From Bacteroidales bacterium (GTDB lineage: Bacteria; Bacteroidota; Bacteroidia; Bacteroidales; P3), in contig JAFUGA010000018.1 in the NCBI GenBank assembly GCA_017469625.1, positions 1 through 64,000 on the forward strand: a stretch of 64,000 nucleotides of DNA, written 5' to 3'. Below are positions 1-6,662 of this stretch, piece by piece. The position numbers and the translations under genes are program-made. The notes below the pieces were generated by a model. The model searched no databases. It was not told where the DNA came from and saw nothing but the letters and a program-made list of their open reading frames with translations. How positions within the stretch are numbered: position 1 is the first letter of the stretch; each line of letters begins with the position of its first letter.

Positions 1-18
1 AATGCAAGTACTTCTCCA

Positions 19-1032
19 ATGAAACGAAGTTTTAGAAATTTAGAATCAAGTTCTACAAAATTAGAACGAAGAGATAGAAATCTAAAACAAAGTTCTATAA
101 ATCCTTTAAATCCTCAAAAAAGTTATAATCCCTCTAATCAAGAAGTTATAAAGATTACCTCAAGTACTACATTAGGTAAACCTCGTAACATATATGATTA
201 TCAACAAAATAAGTTTTATAAAAATACTTATATTCCAAATAATCAACTACTTACAGGCGTTACCTCAAGTAATACTTTAGGTAAATCTTATAACTCTAAG
301 ATAATGAACAACTTCACTATTTTACACAACGAAGATTTATTGGCTTTTAACCAAGACCCAAAGAATAGTATTTTGTTCAATGCTTTGCAAGATAAGATTG
401 CGGAACTAAAGGATTACAACTCTATTAACAAGTCCATAATCTTCAATGACAGGAAGATAACCCTTTTGGAGAATGTTTTCTGTGCTTATAGGGTTTTGAC
501 CAACGCAAAGGGCGAGAGTATCTTTTTGCAGATAGACCACAAGGACAGAATTCGCACGGGAAAGATTATGTCATACGATAGGGACGGACACCGTAACGGT
601 TATGTCAATTGGCTTCATACTCAGAAAGATATAAAAGAAAAATACCCTAATTTCGCTTTAAAACAGTGTTTGTTTGGACAACATTTTCTTTCTACTTACG
701 ATGAGAAAATGGACCGTATAAACATTGTAGAAAGCGAGAAAACGGCGTTGATTATGTCTGTTTTCAAACCCGAATATCTTTGGTTGGCAACAGGTGGTTG
801 TGCCAATCTGAACGAGGGTATGCTTTCTTTTCTTTTGGAGATAAATATCTCAAAACTATATCTTTACCCAGACAAAGGGGAGTGGGAACGTTGGCAAGAG
901 AAAGCCCAGAAGATTATGTCTTTTCTGCACTCAAAACACATCTACACAAATATTTATGTAGATAAAACCCTTGAGGATATACCTTGCAAACCCAACACCG
1001 ACTTAGCAGACGTTCTGCTATCTTCATTATAA
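19..1032 (+). CDS. Toprim-like (DUF6371-type) mobile-element protein with repeat-derived N-terminus
   Basis: About 337 residues. The C-terminal half (from about residue 110) resembles the DUF6371/Toprim-like proteins of Bacteroidota mobile elements. It has VESEKTAL near residue 238, LATGGCANLN near 257 and YPDKGEWERW near 285, matching the acidic motifs of that fold. Such proteins are thought to act in element replication or mobilisation; no activity is shown here. The first 100 residues look unlike a folded domain. Residues 1-30 are the 21-bp repeat read in frame (KLERRDR, NLKQSSI), and residues 40-95 hold two copies of a TSSxTLGK motif that also occurs as non-coding DNA near 44.65 kb. The frame is open upstream to the window edge, so the start is uncertain. 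The ATG at 304 would give a cleaner 242-residue protein. No integrase or relaxase gene is visible nearby. Confidence 0.6.
   Translation: MKRSFRNLESSSTKLERRDRNLKQSSINPLNPQKSYNPSNQEVIKITSSTTLGKPRNIYDYQQNKFYKNTYIPNNQLLTGVTSSNTLGKSYNSKIMNNFTILHNEDLLAFNQDPKNSILFNALQDKIAELKDYNSINKSIIFNDRKITLLENVFCAYRVLTNAKGESIFLQIDHKDRIRTGKIMSYDRDGHRNGYVNWLHTQKDIKEKYPNFALKQCLFGQHFLSTYDEKMDRINIVESEKTALIMSVFKPEYLWLATGGCANLNEGMLSFLLEINISKLYLYPDKGEWERWQEKAQKIMSFLHSKHIYTNIYVDKTLEDIPCKPNTDLADVLLSSL
22..100 (+). repeat. 21-bp-period repeat array inside the first gene
   Basis: Four units of the window-wide 21-bp repeat, each with a CAAAG or similar core and TTAGAA/TCTA edges. They are translated as heptads such as KLERRDR. 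This is the only array in the window that lies inside an apparently real gene. Confidence 0.8.
136..300 (+). repeat. Two copies of a 60-70 bp repeat shared with 44.6 kb
   Basis: Copies begin at 136 and 241. Both contain ACCTCAAGTA, then ACATTAGGTAAA or a close variant. The copy at 136 shares 37 identical bases (about 157-193) with non-coding DNA at about 44640-44676. In this gene the copies encode ITSSTTLGK and VTSSNTLGK. Confidence 0.8.
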
Positions 1033-1084
1033 AAAAATCTAAAAAAAATTCATTTATTTAGAAAAATGTTATACCTTTGCAAAG

Positions 1085-1148
1085 TATTTTTTTGCATAAA
1101 TACAATTTCTTTAATTGTTCGGAGTGATAAACTCACTCCGTTCTTTTT
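1085..1148 (+). ncRNA. Candidate small RNA, cassette 1 of 4
   Basis: The -7 box TACCTTTG lies at 1072-1079, so a transcript should start near 1085. It ends in a perfect 8-bp hairpin, CGGAGTGA/TCACTCCG (1120-1140, loop TAAAC), followed by TTCTTTTT. The body of about 35 bases is AT-rich with no ORF. It is the first of four cassettes with a similar promoter block and the same hairpin core. Confidence 0.55.
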
Positions 1149-1214
1149 GTGTGTATAAACTAAAAAACTAAGAAAATTTCTCTTACTTTAGAAAAAAGTT
1201 GTATCTTTGCAGTA

Positions 1215-1279
1215 TAATTTTAAAATTTTAATTAAATAATACTTTTTTATACGGAGTGGAAAACATTCCGTATTTTTTT
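1215..1279 (+). ncRNA. Candidate small RNA, cassette 2 of 4
   Basis: The -7 box TATCTTTG lies at 1202-1209, preceded by the block TTACTTTAGAAAAAAGTTG. The terminator hairpin TACGGAGTG/CATTCCGTA (1250-1272, one G-U pair, loop GAAAA) is followed by seven T. The body has no ORF and is not alignable to the other cassettes. Confidence 0.6.
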
Positions 1280-1347
1280 ATATAATGCTGAAAAAATAAC
1301 CTGAGAAAATTCTTCCTACTTCAGAAAAATGTTGTATCTTTGCAACG

Positions 1348-1424
1348 TTAATATTTGTTTTCATAAAACTATTTTTTAGTAATATTTATTTGGTACGGAG
1401 AAAAACAACTCCGTATTTTTTTTT
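1348..1424 (+). ncRNA. Candidate small RNA, cassette 3 of 4
   Basis: The -7 box TATCTTTG lies at 1335-1342, with the upstream block CTACTTCAGAAAAATGTTG. The terminator TACGGAG/CTCCGTA (1394-1415, loop AAAAACAA) is followed by nine T. The body is AT-rich, about 45 bases, and non-coding. Confidence 0.6.
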
Positions 1425-1525
1425 GTGTATTATGACACTGTGAAATAAACTAATAGGAAAGGGTATTGGCAAATAAAAGTTAAGAAAAATTTCCTACTTT
1501 AGAAAAAAGTTGTATCTTTGCAGTG

Positions 1526-1605
1526 TAATTTACTTAAAATTTTTCATTCGATTAAATCCTTTGTAAAATGATTCGTACGGAACTTTTGCTCCGTACATTT
1601 TTTTT
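1526..1605 (+). ncRNA. Candidate small RNA, cassette 4 of 4
   Basis: The -7 box TATCTTTG lies at 1513-1520, with the upstream block CTACTTTAGAAAAAAGTTG nearly identical to cassette 2. The terminator GTACGGA/TCCGTAC (1575-1596, loop ACTTTTGC) is followed by a T-run at 1598-1605. It ends about 55 bases before the stop of the convergent small ORF at 1661-1810. Confidence 0.6.
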
Positions 1606-1660
1606 GTTATTTTGTAGTAATCAAGTGATATGAAGACAAAACGGTGTTTTGTATCCTGTA

Positions 1661-1810
1661 CTATAAATAAGTAAAACCAAAATAACACAAAATAGCAATA
1701 ATACCAGCCAAAACAAGCCAACAAATAACAAACTCTTTCCAATAGCGTTTGCGTTGTCTATTCTCATACTCTTCAAATTCTTTTAAATTTTTAAATTCAT
1801 AGTTATACAT
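1661..1810 (-). CDS. Small single-pass membrane protein (49 aa)
   Basis: An ATG at 1810 opens a 49-residue frame ending in TAG at 1661. It has a charged N-terminal half containing EEYENRQRKRYWKE, then one hydrophobic segment of about 21 residues (FVICWLVLAGIIAILCYFGF). Basic residues before the segment favour an N-in topology. I do not recognise the family. The size and layout would fit a type I toxin-like peptide or a small membrane regulator, but neither is shown. A hairpin followed by seven T sits directly before the start codon, so expression may depend on read-through of that hairpin. Confidence 0.4.
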   Translation of the reverse strand: MYNYEFKNLKEFEEYENRQRKRYWKEFVICWLVLAGIIAILCYFGFTYL

Positions 1811-1840
1811 AAAAAAAGCCTCCATATTTAATTATGAAGG
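1811..1840 (-). promoter_or_regulatory. Terminator-like hairpin directly upstream of the 49-aa ORF
   Basis: On the minus strand the sequence reads GCCTTCATA, a short loop, TATGGAGGC, then seven T and the ATG of the small ORF. The 3' arm contains GGAGG at Shine-Dalgarno distance. The element could terminate an upstream transcript, act as an attenuator, or hide the ribosome site. Confidence 0.4.
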
Positions 1841-2225
1841 CAAAATTACATAAAATTAAACAAATGACAAAATTCTAATTGTAATACACTGATTTTAATG
1901 CATATATAATATTTGTATTACTATAAATTGGTTAAAATGTTGTAGAATTATATAATATTTGTATTGCTTATAATACAACAAATTATACGATTATTTGTAA
2001 TGCATTGGTTTTATGTTTGTTTGTATTGTTAGAGATTATTTTGTTGTGGATTGAGTTGTTACAAATTATTTTGTATAGATTATTTGTATTCCTACAGATG
2101 ATGTGATACTCCTGTAGACAATTTAATTAAAACCATAAAAAATAGGGTTATCTTCCTTTTTTATAATTTTAGTTTACATAATTGTAATTATATAGAAATT
2201 TATTCTAAGAGAGGAAGGGTTATTT
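1841..2225. other. Non-coding AT-rich gap with repeated TTTGTATT motifs
   Basis: No ORF or RNA gene is recognised in this stretch. TTTGTATT or a one-base variant occurs about six times between 1910 and 2092 at irregular spacing. A 6-bp inverted repeat CTACAG/CTGTAG lies at 2092-2117. The motifs could be binding sites or iteron remnants, or simply AT bias. Confidence 0.4.
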
Positions 2226-3029
2226 TTACAGACTTTCTGCCATAAGGTCTTTGCGACCGATAAGTGAAAAAATAGTTATTGTATTATCTTCGTTTAGTAT
2301 TCTCAAGGTTCTAAGTATCTCATTTAGAGTTGAACCACTTGTTGTAACGTCATCTATAATTAGAATATTTTGTTTTCTTATAGAAGCACAAAGTTCTCTA
2401 TCTTTATCATTTGCAAATCTCAAAAAATTCATTACATACGGACGATAACGACTTTTCTTAACATCTTGGGCTATAGTAAAATAGTCTTTATGATGTATCA
2501 ATTCTATCATCTTGTCTATATTCTCTTTTACCTGTTGTTTTTGTGCAGGAGTATAACGAGGACGACCATTTTCCAAAACATCATCTAAATACTGTTGCTC
2601 ATAACTATCCATATCAAAACCAATATCTTCGGGCAAAGATTTTATAAGTTGCATTTTGTGAAGTGAAGGCTGTGCAAAACGATAGATATATCTAAGCATA
2701 TACTGATTAACTCTGCTTGAGGATTCAGGCATTATAACCAAATCGTAATTATAAAGATTTATCTGTTTATTTAGATTATCAACAGCATTTTTAATAAATT
2801 GCGTTAAATCTTCATTGCTTTGCAAGTCTTGTGTAAATTTCACATACTGAATAAATTTCGCACGTAATGAGGACTCAACATTTTTCTCAAATTCATATCC
2901 ATAATAAAAACATTTGCCAAATGCTTTTACTTGATAACCACCTCCTGTTAAGGTAATTACATCTTCTATTCCGTCCTTAGTGAAATCAAAAATAAACCTC
3001 TGCTGTTGCTCTTGGTATGTTATCCCCAT
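2226..3029 (-). CDS. Phosphoribosyltransferase-like protein
   Basis: About 267 residues. The PRPP-binding motif of type I phosphoribosyltransferases, ILIIDDVTTSGSTLNEIL, lies close to the C-terminus, as in ComF-like proteins. The rest of the chain is not typical of any purine or pyrimidine salvage enzyme, so the substrate is unknown. I chose the ATG at 3029. A longer frame starting at 3122 would place 31 residues over a clear promoter: the -7 box TATCTTTG (minus strand) sits at 3065-3058, about 30 bases before this ATG. The gene stands alone. A strong hairpin at 3140-3177 separates it from the locus upstream. Confidence 0.7.
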   Translation of the reverse strand: MGITYQEQQQRFIFDFTKDGIEDVITLTGGGYQVKAFGKCFYYGYEFEKNVESSLRAKFIQYVKFTQDLQSNEDLTQFIKNAVDNLNKQINLYNYDLVIMPESSSRVNQYMLRYIYRFAQPSLHKMQLIKSLPEDIGFDMDSYEQQYLDDVLENGRPRYTPAQKQQVKENIDKMIELIHHKDYFTIAQDVKKSRYRPYVMNFLRFANDKDRELCASIRKQNILIIDDVTTSGSTLNEILRTLRILNEDNTITIFSLIGRKDLMAESL

Positions 3030-3056
3030 AAACTTGAAATCTTTATAAACTTTGTC

Positions 3057-3109
3057 GCAAAGATACAAAGAAAATTTCAATTGGCAACAAAACAAGTGCA
3101 AAAACAGGT
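3057..3109 (-). promoter_or_regulatory. 53-bp promoter block, copy 1 (phosphoribosyltransferase gene)
   Basis: The minus strand carries TATCTTTG at 3065-3058 with TTTTGTTGCC upstream. All 53 bases recur identically at 3791-3843 in the same orientation. Confidence 0.75.
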
Positions 3110-3139
3110 TAATAAACGGCACATTTACATAATTAAGAT

Positions 3140-3178
3140 AAAGGTTCTTGCACGAAACTCATACTGCAAGAACCTTTT
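3140..3178. terminator. 13-bp perfect hairpin, terminator-like on both strands
   Basis: AAAGGTTCTTGCA pairs with TGCAAGAACCTTT around a 12-base loop. On the minus strand it follows the 39-aa ORF and would end a transcript coming from the promoter copy at 3791-3843. The T-tails are short on both strands. Confidence 0.6.
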
Positions 3179-3191
3179 ACTATTGGATTTA

Positions 3192-3311
3192 TTACCAATT
3201 TTGTATTGTCATAACTAATTGATATATACCGACAATAACCAACAGAATAAAGCCTATACCTAACAGAATTACCAAAATCTTATACAGATAATAAATTATC
3301 GCATCTAACAT
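3192..3311 (-). CDS. Small hydrophobic membrane protein (39 aa)
   Basis: An ATG at 3311 opens a 39-residue frame, almost wholly one transmembrane helix (KILVILLGIGFILLVIVGIY), with a short polar tail ending in QNW. The family is not recognised. It lies last in a minus-strand unit: the 53-bp promoter at 3791-3843, a folded RNA region at 3582-3718, a possible 30-codon ORF at 3391-3483, this ORF, then the hairpin at 3140-3178. The hydrophobic composition and structured leader recall small toxic or regulatory membrane peptides, but this is inference. Confidence 0.45.
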   Translation of the reverse strand: MLDAIIYYLYKILVILLGIGFILLVIVGIYQLVMTIQNW

Positions 3312-3493
3312 AATATCAACAATTTTACAAAATTTTAAAACTTAAAAGCAAGTGCTCCTATTAACATAGACAATATTTTAAACGCAACTATCAAATAAAA
3401 AAATATCTGACAATTTGACAAGTTTTTATAACTTGCTCTTCCATCATTTCATGTAAATTCTTGTAATCCATAATTATAACCATTTTTCTTTTA

Positions 3494-3790
3494 GTGGTTT
3501 CTGTAAAAGATGGGATAATCCTTATACCCTAATTAAATCAAACAAAGAAAGCGTGAAACCACATATACTTCATTACATCTCTTCATATAGGTGCGTGAGA
3601 AAAATACCTGAATCTAAAAGATATAACACTGGTGATAACACGCTGTAAATTACAGCAGTGAAGACAACCGATGCTTTATACTTGTTAGATTCCTAAAGTT
3701 TCTCACGCTTTATATGAACAAGTCATAACGCATAACGCTTCATTTTTTTCAAAATAGACAATAATTGCCACCTATCCAACGATAAGCATT
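3494..3790 (-). ncRNA. Candidate structured RNA or folded leader
   Basis: The minus strand from about 3785 should be transcribed from TATCTTTG at 3799-3792. Bases 3718-3582 fold into a long irregular rod: TTCATATA/TATATGAA, GCGTGAGAAA/TTTCTCACGC, GAATCTAA/TTAGATTC, then a 15-base one-sided bulge and CACTG/CAGTG enclosing GCTGTAA/TTACAGC. A second stem, GTGGTTTC/GAAACCAC, joins 3562-3555 to 3501-3494. No long ORF is present. The shape recalls 6S RNA or a riboswitch-like leader, but I cannot assign a family. It may be an independent RNA or the leader of the small ORFs downstream. Confidence 0.5.
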
Positions 3791-3843
3791 GCAAAGATAC
3801 AAAGAAAATTTCAATTGGCAACAAAACAAGTGCAAAAACAGGT
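3791..3843 (-). promoter_or_regulatory. 53-bp promoter block, copy 2
   Basis: Identical over 53 bases to 3057-3109. It points leftward into the structured RNA region. The -7 box TATCTTTG lies at 3799-3792 on the minus strand. Confidence 0.7.
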
Positions 3844-3925
3844 AATAATGTGGTCAAAAGAATTTTTCTTGTATTTTGTCTTTTCCAAAATATAATAAAA
3901 AGCGAAAATAGAAGTTATATCTTTT

Positions 3926-5113
3926 ATGATGAAAAAAGAAGAAAAACTTTGGAACGAGGGATATATAAAGGTGATGACGGCAAATTTTGCTCTCTATTTT
4001 GCTTTTTATCTGTTGATGCCTTTGTTACCACTTTATTTGAGTGAGAATTTCAACGCCACAAAAGACGTTATAGGTTTGGTGCTTTCGGGTTATACTCTTA
4101 CTTCCTTATTATCAAGACCTTTCAGTGGTTATCTTGTGGATAGTTTTCCAAGAAAAAAAGTTTTTATGTGGTGTTTCTTCTTGTTCTTCATCTTTTTTGC
4201 AGGGTATTTGGGTGCAGTGTCATTGCTGATGTTCACCATAGTAAGAACCTTGCACGGAGTACCGTTTGGTGCATTGACAGTTTCGGCTTCAACGGTGGCA
4301 ATAGACGTCCTACCCTCTTCTCGCAGGAACGAAGGAATAGGTTTTTATGGCTTGGCGAACAACATCGCTATGGCAATAGCACCGTCCGTTGCTATATTCG
4401 TTTATAAGGCTACAAATAGTTTTTATATCTTATTTTGGATAAGTCTGTTAGTTGCTTTGTTAGGACTAATTTTGGCTTCCACAATACGCATTCCGCAAAG
4501 AGAAACCGTGATAAATAAAAGCAAACTCTCCCTTGATAGATTCTTCCTTTTAAGAGGGTGGCTGTTGGCTGTGAATATGGTTTTCTTTGGATTTTGTTAT
4601 GGTGTGTTGAGTTCCTATCTTGCTATTTACAGCAAAGAAAAGATGGGAATTACCACAGGTACAGGTACTTATTTCACTTTGCTTTCTTTGGGACTTATCC
4701 TTTCTCGTCTGCAAGGAAACAAGGGGCTGAAGAAAGGTCGTCTTACTCAAAATGCTACACAGGGTGTAATCGTTTCGTCCGTAGGATATTTTCTTTTTGT
4801 GGCGTTTCCAAACCCTGTTGGCTACTATCTTTCCGCCTTTCTTATAGGTCTTGGAAATGGTCATATGTACCCTGCTTTTCAGAATATGTTTATAGCCGTT
4901 GCTCATCACAACGAAAGAGGCACAGCCAATTCTTCCATACTTGTGGCTTGGGATATTGGTGTTGGAATTGGGGTTGTTTTGGGTGGTATTGTGGCAGAAG
5001 GATTGGGTTATACGCCTGCTTTTTGGATGGTGAGTATGGCACAAATTATAGGTGCAATTCTTTTCTTAGTCGCTACAAGACAGTTCTTTAACAAAAGAAA
5101 GATAGAAAGGTAA
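3926..5113 (+). CDS. Major facilitator superfamily transporter
   Basis: A 395-residue inner-membrane protein with about twelve hydrophobic segments, the usual MFS length. The loop after the second helix carries the MFS signature RPFSGYLVDSFPRKKVF (about residues 63-79). The family moves small molecules by proton-coupled antiport or uniport. The sequence most resembles the arabinose-efflux/drug-efflux group; the substrate is not predictable. Two adjacent ATG codons (3926, 3929) are possible starts. The gene is monocistronic, with a class III aminotransferase 73 bases downstream under its own promoter. Confidence 0.85.
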   Translation: MMKKEEKLWNEGYIKVMTANFALYFAFYLLMPLLPLYLSENFNATKDVIGLVLSGYTLTSLLSRPFSGYLVDSFPRKKVFMWCFFLFFIFFAGYLGAVSLLMFTIVRTLHGVPFGALTVSASTVAIDVLPSSRRNEGIGFYGLANNIAMAIAPSVAIFVYKATNSFYILFWISLLVALLGLILASTIRIPQRETVINKSKLSLDRFFLLRGWLLAVNMVFFGFCYGVLSSYLAIYSKEKMGITTGTGTYFTLLSLGLILSRLQGNKGLKKGRLTQNATQGVIVSSVGYFLFVAFPNPVGYYLSAFLIGLGNGHMYPAFQNMFIAVAHHNERGTANSSILVAWDIGVGIGVVLGGIVAEGLGYTPAFWMVSMAQIIGAILFLVATRQFFNKRKIER

Positions 5114-5172
5114 AACCGTTGGCAAAGAAATATTTTTACGCAAATATCTTTTCTCAAAACGAAAAAAAGTAA

Positions 5173-5180
5173 TAACTTTG
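5173..5180 (+). promoter_or_regulatory. -7 box of the aminotransferase gene
   Basis: TAACTTTG ends six bases before the ATG at 5187, so the mRNA may have almost no 5' leader. Confidence 0.6.
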
Positions 5181-5186
5181 TGGATT

Positions 5187-6395
5187 ATGACAGATTTAAA
5201 AGAATTTAGAGAAAACGTTGCACAGATTTCAGAGATAGACGAGATAATTTTAGACCCTGTAAAAGCGGAGGGTATTTACGTTTATAATTCCGATGGAAGA
5301 AAGTTTATAGATATGCTTTCAGGAATATGTGTTGGCAATGCAGGACACAGAAACCCTCAGGTAATCAAGGCGATAGAAAAGCAGATAAAGGATTATCTGC
5401 ACGTAATGGTTTATGGTGAGTTTATGCAGAAACCACAGTTGGATTATATCAAGCGGTTGAAAGAATTTTTGCCTAAGGAACTCACTCAGATTTTTTACGT
5501 TAATTCTGGTAGTGAGGCAATTGAGGGAGCCATAAAAGCAGCAAAACTTTATAATCACAGGAAAGAAATCATTACATATACCAATTCTTATCACGGTTCT
5601 ACTTTGGGTTGTGTTTCTATGTTGTCTGCAAAAGAATTTACGGAGTGTTTTCAACCTCTTCTACCCGAATGTCATCATATTCAGTTCAATACAGAGAAAG
5701 ATTTACTGAAAATAACAGACAAAACTTGCTGTGTTGTGGCTGAAACGGTATCTGTTGGAGATGGCGTGAAATTGCCAAAGAATGACTATCTGAAAAAACT
5801 TCGTAAGCGTTGCGATGAAACAGGTACTGTGCTGATTTTAGACGAGATACAGACGGGATTTGGTCGCACAGGTACTCTTTTTGCTTTTGAACAATACGGA
5901 TTTGTACCCGATATTTTGTGTATTGCCAAGGCAATGGGAGGAGGTCTGCCTATAGGTGCATTTATTGGCAAAGAGGCTATAATGCAACGACTTAACAATG
6001 GACACCCACTTATTGGACACGCAACTACTTACGGTGGTAACCCGGTTTGTCTTGCCTCTGCTTTGGCTCAGTTGAACGAGGTTGCGAAACTTTTGGAAAA
6101 TGAAAGAAATAACGACAATGTTTTATCCATTCAACAGAAGGGAGAAATCTATCGCAATAAACTAAAACACAAACATATAGAAAGAGTTGAAGGTGTTGGT
6201 CTTTTCAATGCTATTTATCTGAAAAAAGATGTGGATTGGAAAAAAGTGCTTATAAGTTGTTTCAATAATGGAATAATTACAGGTACTCACCTTTTCAATG
6301 CTAACTCTCTAAGTATCAAACCACCACTAATTATAACCGAAGAAGAAATTGAAGAAAGTATTTCAAAAATCCTAAAAGCCTTAGACGAAATATAA
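5187..6395 (+). CDS. Class III PLP-dependent aminotransferase
   Basis: 402 residues, of the acetylornithine/ornithine/4-aminobutyrate aminotransferase fold type. Visible motifs are NSGSEAIEGAIK for the phosphate-binding region, ILDEIQTGFGRTG with the PLP-ring aspartate, and CIAKAMGGGLPIGAF with the Schiff-base lysine. The substrate cannot be fixed from sequence. No arginine-biosynthesis genes are nearby, so I do not assign argD. The usual AEPVQGEGG motif reads AETVSVGDGVKLP, which argues for a divergent subfamily. I moved the start to the ATG at 5187; a TTG at 5178 lies inside the -7 box. The 3' end faces the helicase gene across a repeat array. Confidence 0.8.
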   Translation: MTDLKEFRENVAQISEIDEIILDPVKAEGIYVYNSDGRKFIDMLSGICVGNAGHRNPQVIKAIEKQIKDYLHVMVYGEFMQKPQLDYIKRLKEFLPKELTQIFYVNSGSEAIEGAIKAAKLYNHRKEIITYTNSYHGSTLGCVSMLSAKEFTECFQPLLPECHHIQFNTEKDLLKITDKTCCVVAETVSVGDGVKLPKNDYLKKLRKRCDETGTVLILDEIQTGFGRTGTLFAFEQYGFVPDILCIAKAMGGGLPIGAFIGKEAIMQRLNNGHPLIGHATTYGGNPVCLASALAQLNEVAKLLENERNNDNVLSIQQKGEIYRNKLKHKHIERVEGVGLFNAIYLKKDVDWKKVLISCFNNGIITGTHLFNANSLSIKPPLIITEEEIEESISKILKALDEI

Positions 6396-6469
6396 TCTTT
6401 CACCAAAAAACATAACCCTCTATCCCCAAACACAGAACTTTCATTCTATGCAACTCCCCCTACCCTCTC

Positions 6470-6620
6470 CACAGCACTTTGTTTTATTTTTCTAAAACAA
6501 AGAAAGAGAATTCTAAAACAAAGTTTTAGAAAATTAAAACAAAGAGATAGAATTCTAAAACTTTGTTTCGTGAAATTAGAATCAAGTTTTACGAAATTAA
6601 AACGAAGTTTTGTGGGGCTT
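6470..6620. repeat. 21-bp-period repeat array (convergent gap)
   Basis: About seven 21-base units with CAAAG or CTTTG cores in both orientations. They lie between the 3' ends of the aminotransferase and helicase genes. Confidence 0.85.
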
Positions 6621-6662
6621 GGTGAAAAAGTTATGGTGAGGGGGTAATGGGGTATTAAAGAG

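Noticed and set aside
3030-3122. Longer phosphoribosyltransferase start at 3122
   Set aside because: The added 31 codons lie on the promoter block and its duplicated sequence.
3494-3790. tmRNA, RNase P RNA or group II intron
   Set aside because: None of the conserved cores of these RNAs is visible, there is no tag ORF or domain V, and the length is too short.
1-3925. Complete integrative element at the left end
   Set aside because: Only one mobile-type gene is seen; there is no integrase, relaxase or matching attachment sites in the window.
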